Source: Janthinobacterium sp. J1-1 (GTDB lineage: Bacteria > Pseudomonadota > Gammaproteobacteria > Burkholderiales > Burkholderiaceae_D). Taken from it: a stretch of DNA of 64,000 nt. The DNA lies in assembly GCF_030944405.1 (NCBI RefSeq), contig NZ_CP132339.1, forward strand, positions 1,426,001-1,490,000. Direction: 5' to 3'. A program made the translations under genes and the position numbers. Below are positions 1 to 9,085 of this stretch, piece after piece. Positions within the stretch are counted from its first letter, which is position 1, and each line of letters begins with the position of its first letter. Under the pieces are notes generated by a model. That model saw only the letters and a list, made by a program, of their open reading frames with translations, ran no database searches and was not told the origin of the DNA.

Positions 1-927
1 GCTGCCGAGACGATCGGCAAGATCATCATTGCCGTCGATGCGGTGCTGGAGCAGGAACAACCCGACGCCATCCTGATCCTGGGCGATACCAACAGCTGCC
101 TGTCGGCGATTCCTGCGAAGCGCCGCAAGATTCCCATCTTCCACATGGAAGCGGGCAATCGCTGTTTCGACCAGCGTGTACCAGAGGAAACGAATCGCAA
201 GATCGTCGACCATACGGCGGACATCAACCTGACCTACAGCGATATCGCCCGGGAATACCTGTTGCGTGAAGGATTGTTGCCAGATCGTATCATCAAGACA
301 GGCAGCCCGATGTACGAAGTCTTGCACCATTACAAGGCGCGGATCGACGCATCGGATGCGGTCGAACGTCTGGGCCTGACCGAGGGCGAGTATTTTGTCG
401 TCAGTGCCCACCGCGAAGAAAATATCGATTCGCCGGCGAATTTTGCCAAGCTGGTCGACGCATTGAACCAGGTCGCCGAGACCTACAACTTGCCGGTGAT
501 CGTTTCGACCCATCCGCGCACGCAGAAAAAGGTCGATGCGCTGGGCGCCAAGTTCCACCCACTGGTGCGTTTGCTCAAGCCGCTTGGTTTCAGGGATTAC
601 GTAAAACTGCAGGCGAGCGCGCGCGCAGTGCTGTCCGACAGCGGCACCATCAACGAAGAGTCGTCGATCCTGAACTTCCCGGCCCTGAACCTGCGTGAAG
701 CGCATGAGCGGCCTGAAGGCATGGAAGAGGCGGCCGTGATGATGACCGGCCTGGAAGTCGATCGCATCCTGCAAGGCCTGGCCATCCTGGCGGACCAGCC
801 GCGTGGCGAGCAGCGCAGCCTGCGCCTGGTGGCCGACTACAGCATGCCGAATGTTTCGGACAAGGTTGTCAGGATCGTCCACAGCTATACCGACTACGTC
901 AATCGCGTAGTTTGGAAGAAACAATAA
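1..927 (+). CDS. fnlC: UDP-N-acetyl sugar 2-epimerase, non-hydrolysing (FnlC/WbjD type), 5'-truncated by window edge
   Basis: The frame is open from base 1, so the N-terminus lies outside the window; a GTG at 43 is internal. About 308 residues remain. The protein belongs to the WecB-like non-hydrolysing 2-epimerase family: GDTNS near the start, HMEAGNRCFDQRVPEETNR, then SAHREEN and SDSGTINEESS, which form the nucleotide-sugar site. The NRCFDQRVPEE stretch is as in FnlC/WbjD/CapG, which make UDP-L-FucNAc from the talose epimer, rather than in plain WecB. The following glycosyltransferase and reductase give the same order as wbjD-wbjE-wbjF. Cytoplasmic, O-antigen or capsule precursor synthesis. 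The family is certain; the exact substrate is inferred. Confidence 0.85.
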   Translation, partial: AAETIGKIIIAVDAVLEQEQPDAILILGDTNSCLSAIPAKRRKIPIFHMEAGNRCFDQRVPEETNRKIVDHTADINLTYSDIAREYLLREGLLPDRIIKTGSPMYEVLHHYKARIDASDAVERLGLTEGEYFVVSAHREENIDSPANFAKLVDALNQVAETYNLPVIVSTHPRTQKKVDALGAKFHPLVRLLKPLGFRDYVKLQASARAVLSDSGTINEESSILNFPALNLREAHERPEGMEEAAVMMTGLEVDRILQGLAILADQPRGEQRSLRLVADYSMPNVSDKVVRIVHSYTDYVNRVVWKKQ

Positions 928-937
928 AGGTATTGAC

Positions 938-2188
938 GTGCGTTTACTTGTTGTTACGCAGTATTTTTGGCCGGAAAATTTCCGTATCAATGACCTGGTT
1001 GCCGAGCTGGTCGGGCGTGGCCACCAGGTCACGGTCCTGACCGGCCATCCGAATTATCCTGCAGGCGAGTTTTTCAGTGACTTTTTGGCTGCACCGGAAA
1101 ATTTTAACGAGTATGCGGGTGCGGAAGTGGTGCGTGTACGCCACACGGCGCGTGGCAAAGGTGGCGTGCGGCTGATGCTCAATTATTTGACATTCGCGCT
1201 CAATGCGAGCTGTAGCGGGCTATGGAAATTACGGGGACGCGATTTCGACGCCATCTTTTGCTACGAGCCTTCGCCGATTACCGTCGGTCTTCCTGCCGCG
1301 GCATTGCGGGCGGTGAAGAAAGCGCCGTTGGCATTCTGGGTGCTTGACCTGTGGCCGGAGACACTGCATGCCATCGGCGTGATCAAGTCGCCAGCGGTGC
1401 TGCGCGCGGTAGGCAAGCTGGTTTCGTTCGTCTACAAACGCTGTGACGTGATCCTCGCGCAGTCGCGGGCATTCGTACCGAATATCGTGAAATATGCCGG
1501 TCCGTCGGCGCGGGTGGAATATTTTCCCAGCTGGGCGGAGTCGGTGTTCGACATGACGGAGGTCGTGCCCGCGGCCGAGATGGAACGCGATTCATCGGTA
1601 TTTACCGTCATGTTTGCCGGTAACGTCGGTGATGCACAGGACTTTCCGGCAATACTCGCTGCGGCCGAAAGGCTCAAGCACAATCGCGCCATTCGCTGGG
1701 TAATCGTCGGCGATGGCCGGCTCAGCGGCTGGCTGGCCGAGCAGGTTGTTGCGCGCGGCCTGTCTGACTGCTTCATTTTGCTTGGCCGCTATCCGGTCGA
1801 GCGCATGGCCAGCTTTTTCAGGCATGCCGACGCGCTGCTTGTTTCGCTCAAGGATCAACCCATTTTCTCGATGACGATTCCGGGCAAGCTGCAATCGTAC
1901 TTGGCGGCGGGTATTCCATTGCTGGCGATGCTCAATGGTGAAGGCGCCGATGTGGTGCGGCAGGCGAATGCGGGTCTGACCTGCAATGCCGGCGATGCCG
2001 AAGGCCTGGCCAATGCGGTGCTGGCGATGGCCGACATGACGCCGGCCGAGCGTGCCAGCATGGGCAATAATGGTTTGCAAACCAGCGCGTCACAATTCAA
2101 TCGCGCCGGTTTGATCACGCAACTGGAAGAATGGCTTATCAATATGCAGTTGAATCAAGTTAAATCCCCGCGGAGACTGCCGCAATGA
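938..2188 (+). CDS. wbuB: Glycosyltransferase family 4, WbuB/WbjE-like (probable L-FucNAc transferase)
   Basis: A 416-residue GT-B glycosyltransferase. The N-terminal domain begins RLLVVTQYFWPENFRINDL, followed by GHQVTVLTGHPNYPAG. The C-terminal GT4 domain has FAGNVGDAQDF and the donor-site stretch SMTIPGKLQSYLAAGIPLLA. Start is GTG at 938, 10 bp after the upstream stop, with an AAAGG-type ribosome site. It overlaps the next gene by ATGA. WbuB and WbjE follow FnlC/WbjD in O-antigen loci, where they add L-FucNAc to the lipid-linked sugar; the same context here makes that role likely. No transmembrane segment is evident. Acceptor sugar cannot be read from sequence. Confidence 0.8.
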   Translation: MRLLVVTQYFWPENFRINDLVAELVGRGHQVTVLTGHPNYPAGEFFSDFLAAPENFNEYAGAEVVRVRHTARGKGGVRLMLNYLTFALNASCSGLWKLRGRDFDAIFCYEPSPITVGLPAAALRAVKKAPLAFWVLDLWPETLHAIGVIKSPAVLRAVGKLVSFVYKRCDVILAQSRAFVPNIVKYAGPSARVEYFPSWAESVFDMTEVVPAAEMERDSSVFTVMFAGNVGDAQDFPAILAAAERLKHNRAIRWVIVGDGRLSGWLAEQVVARGLSDCFILLGRYPVERMASFFRHADALLVSLKDQPIFSMTIPGKLQSYLAAGIPLLAMLNGEGADVVRQANAGLTCNAGDAEGLANAVLAMADMTPAERASMGNNGLQTSASQFNRAGLITQLEEWLINMQLNQVKSPRRLPQ

Positions 2189-3132
2189 TGCTTGTTACCG
2201 GAAGTAATGGTTTTGTGGGCAAGGCGCTGTGCAGCACCTTGCGCGCAGGCGGCGCCAGCGTGTGCGCGGCAGTCAGAAAGGGCGCCAGCGATGGCCAGGT
2301 CAATGTGGGCGATCTCAATGGCGGTACCGACTGGCGCGCCGCGTTGGCAGGCTGCGAGGTGGTGTTTCACCTGGCCGCGCGCGTGCATGTCATGGCCGAT
2401 AAGGACGAGGATCCGCTGCGCGCCTACCGCGAGGTCAATCTCGACGGTACGCTGAACCTGGCAAGACAGGCCATCGCCGCTGGCGTGCGCCGCTTCGTGT
2501 TTGTCAGCAGCGTGAAGGTCAACGGCGAGGGCACCACGACGCAGCCGTTCAGGGCCTCCGATGTGCCGCAGCCCTGCGACCCTTATGGGGTATCGAAAAT
2601 GGAGGCGGAACAGGCCTTGCAGCAATTGGGCCGCGATACCGGACTGGAGGTGGTGATCGTTCGGCCGCCACTGGTCTATGGCCCTGGCGTGAAGGCCAAT
2701 TTCCTGAACCTGATCAAGCTGGTGCAAAAGGGCGTGCCGCTGCCATTTGGCAGCATCCGCAACTTCCGCAGCATGGTGGCACTCGATAACCTGGTCGATC
2801 TGCTGATCGTGTGCGGCAAGCATCCAGCGGCGCCTGGCCACGTGTTCATGGTGTCCGATGGGGATGACATGGGCGTGAAGGAATTGGTCACGAAAATCGC
2901 CAGGGCGATGCACAAACGCGTGTTGCTGGTGCCGGTGCCGGTGGCCCTGATGGCTGGCGCCGCCAAATTGCTGGGCAAACAGGGTGTGGTTGACCGCCTG
3001 GCCGGTTCACTGCAGGTCGATATTGCCAGTACACAAGCGACGTTGGGCTGGCGACCGGTGGTGACACCGCAAGCGGCGATCGACAACACGGTCGAGCAGT
3101 TTTTTTTGAAGAATGGTCAAAGCAAACAATGA
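2185..3132 (+). CDS. NAD(P)-dependent nucleotide-sugar epimerase/reductase (WbjF/WbpV-like, extended SDR)
   Basis: 315 residues. The N-terminal Rossmann motif is TGSNGFVGKAL (the extended-SDR GxxGxxG). VFHLAARVHVM and the catalytic YxxxK in DPYGVSKMEAEQAL place it in the UDP-glucose 4-epimerase/4-reductase group. VRPPLVYGPGVKANF is typical of WbpV/WbjF/WreQ-type proteins that act on UDP-4-keto-6-deoxy-HexNAc. It starts inside the stop of the glycosyltransferase (ATGA) and overlaps the sugar transferase gene by 4 bp, so the three are translationally coupled. Probable role: making the 6-deoxy-HexNAc donor that the next enzyme places on undecaprenyl phosphate. Substrate is inferred from order. 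Confidence 0.8.
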   Translation: MMLVTGSNGFVGKALCSTLRAGGASVCAAVRKGASDGQVNVGDLNGGTDWRAALAGCEVVFHLAARVHVMADKDEDPLRAYREVNLDGTLNLARQAIAAGVRRFVFVSSVKVNGEGTTTQPFRASDVPQPCDPYGVSKMEAEQALQQLGRDTGLEVVIVRPPLVYGPGVKANFLNLIKLVQKGVPLPFGSIRNFRSMVALDNLVDLLIVCGKHPAAPGHVFMVSDGDDMGVKELVTKIARAMHKRVLLVPVPVALMAGAAKLLGKQGVVDRLAGSLQVDIASTQATLGWRPVVTPQAAIDNTVEQFFLKNGQSKQ

Positions 3133-3689
3133 AGAGAGTATTTGATTTACTGATGAGCCTGATTGCAGCCGTGATCTTTTTCATCCCGCTGTGCCTGCTT
3201 GCCATCGTGGTCAAGGCGACTTCGAAGGGGCCGGTGCTGTACTGGTCCGATCGCGTCGGCCGTGGCAACCGGATTTTTTCCATGCCCAAGCTGCGCACCA
3301 TGCGCGTCGATACGCCGGTGGTGGCGACGCACTTGCTGGCCGATCCGAAAACCTTCTTGACGCCGGTGGGCGGCTTTCTGCGCAAATCCAGCCTCGATGA
3401 AATCCCGCAATTGTGGTGCATCATCTGCGGTGACATGAGCGTGGTGGGGCCGCGCCCTGCGCTGTTCAATCAGCAAAACCTGATCGATCTGCGCACGGCG
3501 CAAAATGTCCATCTGATCCGCCCTGGCCTGACCGGCTGGGCGCAGATCAACGGCCGCGACGAACTGCCGATCCCCGAGAAGGTCAAACTCGATGCGGAAT
3601 ATTTGCGTCTGCAGTCGTTTACGTTTGATATCAAGGTGATCATGCTGACGGCACTTAAAGTAGTACGGCGCGACGGCATCGTGCACTGA
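3129..3689 (+). CDS. Short undecaprenyl-phosphate sugar-1-phosphate transferase (PglC/WbpL-context initiating transferase)
   Basis: 186 residues, the size of the minimal bacterial sugar transferase domain (PF02397, PglC-like). One hydrophobic N-terminal re-entrant helix (residues about 5-30) precedes the catalytic core: KLRTMR, the SSLDEIPQLW segment carrying the catalytic Asp-Glu pair, VVGPRPAL, and RPGLTGWAQINGRD, ending KLDAEYL. It transfers a sugar phosphate to undecaprenyl phosphate on the inner face of the cytoplasmic membrane and so begins O-unit assembly. It overlaps the preceding epimerase by ATGA and is the last gene of the locus, directly followed by a strong terminator. The sugar is probably a 6-deoxy-HexNAc, inferred from neighbours only. 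Confidence 0.85.
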   Translation: MKRVFDLLMSLIAAVIFFIPLCLLAIVVKATSKGPVLYWSDRVGRGNRIFSMPKLRTMRVDTPVVATHLLADPKTFLTPVGGFLRKSSLDEIPQLWCIICGDMSVVGPRPALFNQQNLIDLRTAQNVHLIRPGLTGWAQINGRDELPIPEKVKLDAEYLRLQSFTFDIKVIMLTALKVVRRDGIVH

Positions 3690-3711
3690 TACTGTCTCGG
3701 CTTGCAGTATG

Positions 3712-3746
3712 AAAAAAGGGAAGCGCCACGGCGCTTCCCTTTTTTT
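3712..3746. terminator. Bidirectional Rho-independent terminator
   Basis: Perfect stem GGGAAGCGC / GCGCTTCCC with a CACG loop (3718-3739), flanked by six A on the left and seven T on the right. It ends the polysaccharide operon on the plus strand and can also end the convergent yceI gene on the minus strand. Confidence 0.9.
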
Positions 3747-3764
3747 CGTCCTGGCCGTGACTGA

Positions 3765-4340
3765 TCAGTCTGCCTTGATGGCCTCGACCTGGATCGCCAG
3801 TTTGACTTCCGGCGAGAACGCCGGCAGGCCGAACGTCAGGCCGAAGTCGTCGCGCTTGAACTGGGCCGTGGCGTCGGCGCCGCACACTTCACGCTTGTAG
3901 CGTGGATGCATGATGCACTTGAACTTGTCGACCTTCAGCGTGACCGGCTTGGTTACGCCCAGCAGGGTCAGTTCGCCGTCGACTTGCGTCAGCTGGTCGC
4001 CGGTGAACTTGAGCTTGTTGCTCTTGTAGGTGATCTGCGGGAATTTTTCCACGTTGAACATGTCCGCTTTTTTGGCGTGGGTGTTCATCGCATCCAGGCC
4101 GAAGTCGATCGAATCGGCTTCGATCACCAGGTCCAGCGTGCCGGACTTGGCGGCGCGGTCCAGGGTGACGGTGCCCTTGGTCTTGTTGAACTTGCCGCGC
4201 CAGACGGACATGCCCATGTGATCGGCTTCAAAGCTGGGGAAGGTGTGGGTCGGGTCGAGATTGTAGGTATCGGCGGCGGCCATGGCCGAGCCAGCGCCGG
4301 CTACAGCCAGCATGGCGATCATCAGGTGCGAAAGTTTCAT
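3765..4340 (-). CDS. YceI family periplasmic protein (copy 1)
   Basis: 191 residues. A Sec signal peptide runs to about residue 22 (cleavage after SAMA). The mature part is a YceI-type lipid-binding beta-barrel: TYNLDPTHTFPSFEADHMG, then GKFNKTKGTVTLDRAAKSG, and a Lys/Thr-rich second half. YceI proteins bind isoprenoid quinones or similar lipids in the periplasm. The ribosome site AGGATATTA precedes the ATG. A second YceI gene and a cytochrome b561 gene lie just upstream on the same strand, like E. coli yceJ-yceI. Two Cys (KCIMH and REVCGAD) may form a disulfide. A palindromic repeat separates it from copy 2. Confidence 0.9.
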   Translation of the reverse strand: MKLSHLMIAMLAVAGAGSAMAAADTYNLDPTHTFPSFEADHMGMSVWRGKFNKTKGTVTLDRAAKSGTLDLVIEADSIDFGLDAMNTHAKKADMFNVEKFPQITYKSNKLKFTGDQLTQVDGELTLLGVTKPVTLKVDKFKCIMHPRYKREVCGADATAQFKRDDFGLTFGLPAFSPEVKLAIQVEAIKAD

Positions 4341-4373
4341 TAATATCCTAGGGGTTGGGGTTAATCTGAGTGA

Positions 4374-4477
4374 GTAACGCCTGAAAAACGTTCAGGACAA
4401 GGCGCCTTGCCGAAGGCAGTGCGAATAGCACGACGAGGCAAGAGCAACGCAGTCATGGACGTTTTCTCAGGTGTTAC
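4374..4477. repeat. Dispersed imperfect-palindrome repeat (inverted, diverged copy)
   Basis: The ends pair as GTAACGCCTGAAAAACGT against ACGTTTTCTCAGGTGTTAC. Read on the minus strand it follows the same plan as the elements at 9819, 9947 and 43017: GAGAAAACG, GCGTTGC, then GCGCCTTG and CGTTTTTCAGG. It lies between the two yceI genes, and its right end includes the stop codon (4474-4476) of the second one. Probably a REP/MITE-like non-coding element. Confidence 0.7.
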
Positions 4478-5028
4478 TGCGCAGCGACATGAAACTTGAT
4501 GGTGACCTCGTCCGCGACCATGCTGGTATCTTTCCACTCGCCTTCGCCGATGTTGTAGGTCAGGCGCTTGATCGGCAGGGCGCCGTCAAACGTGTATTTG
4601 CCGCCTTCCGATTTCACGGTCAGGGGGAAGGTCACGTCGGTGGCCTTGCCCTTGATATTGAGCTTGCCGGTAACGGTCAGCTTGCCGGCGCCGGCCGCCT
4701 TGATGCCGCTGGACACAAACGTCGCTTTCGGGAACTGGGCCGCGTTGAACCATTCTTTCTTCGCCACTTCCTTGTTGTATTCCGGATCGCCGATGTCGAT
4801 GCTGGCGGTGTCGATCTCGACTGTCGCCTTGGAGGCGTCCGGCGTGGCCGGGTTGTAATCGATGGCGATATTGAATTTCTTGAACTTGGCTTCGACCGGC
4901 ACATTCATCTGCTTGAAGACGGCCGACACGCTGGATTTGGCGGGGTCGGTTTTCAGCAGGGTGGCGGCGGTGGCGGCCACGGACAGGCCCAGCAGGGAGG
5001 CGAGGACGATGCGTTGGGTGGTTTTCAT
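4474..5028 (-). CDS. YceI family periplasmic protein (copy 2)
   Basis: 184 residues from the ATG at 5028, chosen because AGGAAAAACAAG sits just ahead of it; an in-frame ATG 30 bp upstream would add an unlikely basic leader. The signal peptide MKTTQRIVLASLLGLSVAATA is followed by a YceI barrel containing KSSVSAVFKQMNVPVEAKF and the conserved SIDIGDPEYNKEVAKKEWF. It is clearly diverged from copy 1, so this is an old paralogue pair. Cytochrome b561 lies 47 bp upstream on the same strand. Likely role: periplasmic quinone or lipid carrier working with the b-type cytochrome. The stop codon falls in the end of a dispersed repeat. Confidence 0.9.
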   Translation of the reverse strand: MKTTQRIVLASLLGLSVAATAATLLKTDPAKSSVSAVFKQMNVPVEAKFKKFNIAIDYNPATPDASKATVEIDTASIDIGDPEYNKEVAKKEWFNAAQFPKATFVSSGIKAAGAGKLTVTGKLNIKGKATDVTFPLTVKSEGGKYTFDGALPIKRLTYNIGEGEWKDTSMVADEVTIKFHVAAQ

Positions 5029-5075
5029 CTTGTTTTTCCTGGTATTTTTAGTGGGCAAGGCAGGGTAGGGCAGAC

Positions 5076-5600
5076 TCAGGGCAGCATGCGTTTCAATACG
5101 CCGTCCTTGTCGATGAACTGGTGCTTGAGCGCCGCCAGGACGTGGGCGGCAACAGCCGCAGCCATTGTCATGTTCAGAACATAGTGAATGTCTTTTAAGA
5201 GCGGCTTAAGCTCGGGATTCGGCGCCATGATGACCGGCAGCTGGAACAGGCCCAGGTAGACCACCGGCACGCCGGCCGCCAGGGTATACAGGTAGCCGGA
5301 AATGGGCACGGCGAAGATCAGGATATACAGCAGCACATGCATGGCGTCGGCCGCCTTTTTTTGCCAGGCGACCATGCTGGCCGGATGCGGCGGCGGCACG
5401 TTCGCCTTGCGCCACAGCAGGCGGATGGCGGCGATCGCCAGCACCGTCACGCCCAGCCATTTATGCCAGGAAAAGTATTTCAGCTTGGTGGGGGTCAGGC
5501 CCGGGATATCGACCATGACCAGGCCCATGACAAAGGCGCTGATGATCAGCAGGGCGGTCAGCCAGTGCAGGATGATGGCGGTGGTGGTGTAGCGGTGCAT
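5076..5600 (-). CDS. Cytochrome b561 family protein (YceJ/CybB-like)
   Basis: 174 residues with four predicted membrane helices. HRYTTTAIILHWLTALLII carries the first conserved His residues, FSWHKWLGVTVLAI the next, and the last helix AAVAAHVLAALKHQFIDKDGVLKRMLP has the closing His pair. These His residues would bind two b hemes across the inner membrane. It transfers electrons between quinol and a periplasmic or superoxide partner in characterised members. It is first in a cytochrome b561-yceI-yceI minus-strand cluster, as in yceJ-yceI of enterics. The ATG at 5600 gives the family length. Confidence 0.9.
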   Translation of the reverse strand: MHRYTTTAIILHWLTALLIISAFVMGLVMVDIPGLTPTKLKYFSWHKWLGVTVLAIAAIRLLWRKANVPPPHPASMVAWQKKAADAMHVLLYILIFAVPISGYLYTLAAGVPVVYLGLFQLPVIMAPNPELKPLLKDIHYVLNMTMAAAVAAHVLAALKHQFIDKDGVLKRMLP

Positions 5601-5706
5601 CGATGGCTTTCTTGAAAGTAGTACGTGTTAGGACTAGTCCGGCCTAATATACCAAAGAAAAACAAAGTGCGCAGGGGCGCTGCAGATTCTACAAGAAAGA
5701 CGGGGA

Positions 5707-5753
5707 TAAAAACCGCGGGGCGGGCGGCATTTGTTTGCCGGCCGCCCCGCGGG
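5707..5753 (-). terminator. Rho-independent terminator of purB
   Basis: On the minus strand the stem CCGCGGGGCGG / CCGCCCCGCGG (5713-5752) is followed by TTTTT. It lies about 40 bp past the purB stop. A second perfect hairpin, CGCACCCGG-AG-CCGGGTGCG (5761-5780), lies between it and purB and has no T tract. Confidence 0.85.
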
Positions 5754-5792
5754 TCTACAACGCACCCGGAGCCGGGTGCGGATCTGCAGTGC

Positions 5793-7187
<1,395 letters not shown>

Positions 7188-7436
7188 TTAATGAAACGGT
7201 GGGCGCGTGGCGCGCAGCAGAGCGTGGGCCAGCGCGCTGCAAATGCGCTGGCAGGAGGGAGGCGCCACGGGAAAACAGCGATTTTACCACTGCTGGCGGT
7301 GGTTTTGCCGCTGGCGGGCGCCCGATGGCGCGAATGCGGCATGTCCACCACACTGGTCAACAGGCATGCCGCGCGCTGCCAAATGCGCTCTGCGCCGATG
7401 CTATACTGATAGCACCTCGTCTACTGTAAAGTGTCC

Positions 7437-8054
7437 ATGAAACTGATCGGTTCCCTCGCCAGCCCGTATGTCCGCAAAGTCCGCATCGTGCTGGCCGAGA
7501 AAAAGCTCGACTATGCCTTCGAGCTGGAAAACGTGTGGGTGCCCGAGACGCGCATCGCCGAAGCCAATCCATTAGGCAAAGTGCCCTGCCTGGTGATGGA
7601 AGACGGCAGCGCGCTGGTCGATTCGCGCGTGATCGTCGAATATCTCGACACGCTCACGCCCGTATGCAAGCTGCTGCCGGCCGGCGGCAACGGCCGCGAG
7701 CGGGCCGATATCAAGAACTGGGAAGCGCTGGCCGACGGCATCCTCGACGCCGGTGTACTGATGCGCCTGGAGCGCGCCCAGCGCCCGCCGGAACAACAAA
7801 GCGAGGCGTGGATCGCGCGCCAGCACGACAAGGTCACGCGCGGCCTGGCGGCGCTCGACGCGCGCCTGGGCGAAAGCGTGTATTGCGCCGGCAAGAACTA
7901 CACCCTGGCCGACGTGGCGGTCGGCTGCGCGCTGGGCTGGCTCAGCTTCCGCTTTCCCGAGATCGACTGGCGCGGCGAGCACCCGGCGCTGGCGCGCCTG
8001 TTCGACAAACTGTCCGAGCGGCAGTCGTTTAAAGATACCGTCCCCCAAGCATAG
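7437..8054 (+). CDS. Glutathione S-transferase family protein (YibF-like)
   Basis: 205 residues from the ATG at 7437; a GTG two codons upstream is also in frame. The N-terminal thioredoxin fold starts MKLIGSLASPYVRKVRIVLAEKK. The cis-Pro motif is in NPLGKVPCLVMEDG, and the glutathione-binding pair Asp-Ser in ALVDSRVIVEYLD. The C-terminal helical domain ends near RLFDKLSERQSFKDT. Closest in style to the small YibF/GstA-like bacterial class with Ser rather than Tyr near the N-terminus. Substrate unknown. Divergent from purB, and it ends just before a REP-like doublet and a shared terminator with bfr. Confidence 0.9.
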   Translation: MKLIGSLASPYVRKVRIVLAEKKLDYAFELENVWVPETRIAEANPLGKVPCLVMEDGSALVDSRVIVEYLDTLTPVCKLLPAGGNGRERADIKNWEALADGILDAGVLMRLERAQRPPEQQSEAWIARQHDKVTRGLAALDARLGESVYCAGKNYTLADVAVGCALGWLSFRFPEIDWRGEHPALARLFDKLSERQSFKDTVPQA

Positions 8055-8062
8055 AAATTTGC

Positions 8063-8159
8063 GTAGGTCGGATTAGGTGCGAAGCACCGTAATCCGACAA
8101 ACATTGTTGGCGCCAACGGTGTTGTCGGATTACGCGGCGTTGCCGCTAATCCGACCTGC
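8063..8159. repeat. REPIN-like doublet of inverted REP palindromes
   Basis: Two 37 bp units face each other: 8063-8099 reads GTAGGTCGGATTA...TAATCCGACA and 8123-8159 reads TGTCGGATTA...TAATCCGACCTGC. Each is itself an imperfect hairpin, and together they make one long inverted repeat around a 23 bp spacer. A related single unit occurs at 42061. Such GTAGGTCGG palindromes are widespread intergenic repeats in proteobacteria. Confidence 0.8.
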
Positions 8160-8176
8160 GCGGTTCGTTCGAACAC

Positions 8177-8205
8177 AAAAAAACCGGCATATTTGCCGGT
8201 TTTTT
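8177..8205. terminator. Bidirectional terminator between GST and bfr
   Basis: Stem ACCGGCA / TGCCGGT with loop TATT, seven A before and six T after. It serves the two convergent genes on either side. Confidence 0.85.
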
Positions 8206-8220
8206 ATTGGGCGCTGAAGA

Positions 8221-8697
8221 TTACTCTTCCACTGCCATCTGGCTTTGCAGGTAGTTTTGCAGGCCGATCTTGGCGATCAGGTCGATCTGCGTTTCCAGCC
8301 AGTCGATATGCTCTTCGGTGTCTTCCAGGATCATCAGGAACAGGTCGCGCGACACGTAGTCGCCGGCTTTTTCGCTGATGGCGATGCCTTCCTTGACGGT
8401 GGCGTGCGCGGCGCGTTCCAGTTTCAAATCGCATTCCAGCATTTCCGGCGTGTTCTCGCCGATCAGCAGCTTGTGCAGCGCTTGCAGGTTAGGCAGGCCG
8501 TCGAGCATCAGGATGCGGTCGATCAGCTTGTCGGCGTGTTTCATTTCGCCGATCGATTCTTCGTATTCTTTCTTGCCCAGCTTTTCCAGGCCCCAGTGCT
8601 TGTACATGCGTGCATGCAGGAAGTACTGGTTGATGGCCGACAGTTCGTTGGTGAGCTGTGCGTTGAGCATGCGGATGACTTCTTTATCGCCCTTCAT
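8221..8697 (-). CDS. bfr: Bacterioferritin
   Basis: 158 residues, exactly the usual length. The start at 8697 is preceded by AAAGGAAATCCC and matches the conserved MKGDKEVI N-terminus; a longer frame upstream is not used. Ferroxidase ligands include Glu18 ([10 protein letters not shown]) and Glu51/His54, with heme ligand Met52 (GEMKHADKL). The second half has [16 protein letters not shown] with further di-iron ligands. It forms a 24-mer that oxidises and stores iron in the cytoplasm. Its release partner Bfd is encoded 2.3 kb away at 10987. It sits at one end of an iron cluster. Confidence 0.97.
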   Translation of the reverse strand: MKGDKEVIRMLNAQLTNELSAINQYFLHARMYKHWGLEKLGKKEYEESIGEMKHADKLIDRILMLDGLPNLQALHKLLIGENTPEMLECDLKLERAAHATVKEGIAISEKAGDYVSRDLFLMILEDTEEHIDWLETQIDLIAKIGLQNYLQSQMAVEE

Positions 8698-9085
8698 GGG
8701 ATTTCCTTTGTTCTGTGCTGCGGTCAATGATGAAACCGGATGTCGGGGTGGTCACTACCGGGTGGCGCCAAGGCTGCCTGGTGACGCATGCGATTGCTTG
8801 TTTGCCGGTCTCGCTATGCCCGCATGATAGCGCAAAATGTTATCCATTTTTGACCTGAAACATGGTTTTTCCGTATTTTTAACGTAAATATCGCGCGAAT
8901 AAAACCCATTCTCAACTGGATTGCCACAGGCAGCCAATTTTTATTCGTCAAGGCAAATGAAGGCCATACTCATTCGCATTTCAGCTGCCCGTTGCGACCT
9001 GTGCGGTTCTTGCTTTCAAGCCTGTTTTGGCATGGTGGCCGGTGCGATAATCGGGTAATGATTTTTATTTACAAAGGAAAGCAAG
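8698..9085. other. Intergenic region with bfr and PKHD-hydroxylase promoters; weak Fur-box-like sites
   Basis: 388 bp between two divergent iron-linked genes. I see no gene in it. AT-rich stretches near 8830-8950 could hold the bfr promoter. Fur-like half-sites occur around 8897-8915 (CCATTCTCA) and 8963-8981 (CATTCGCATT). A further AT-rich GATAATCGGGTAATGATT lies at about 9046. None is a full 19 bp match. Confidence 0.35.

Noticed and set aside
5761..5780. Perfect hairpin CGCACCCGG-AG-CCGGGTGCG as a second purB terminator
   Set aside because: No T run follows on either strand, and the true terminator lies just beyond it.
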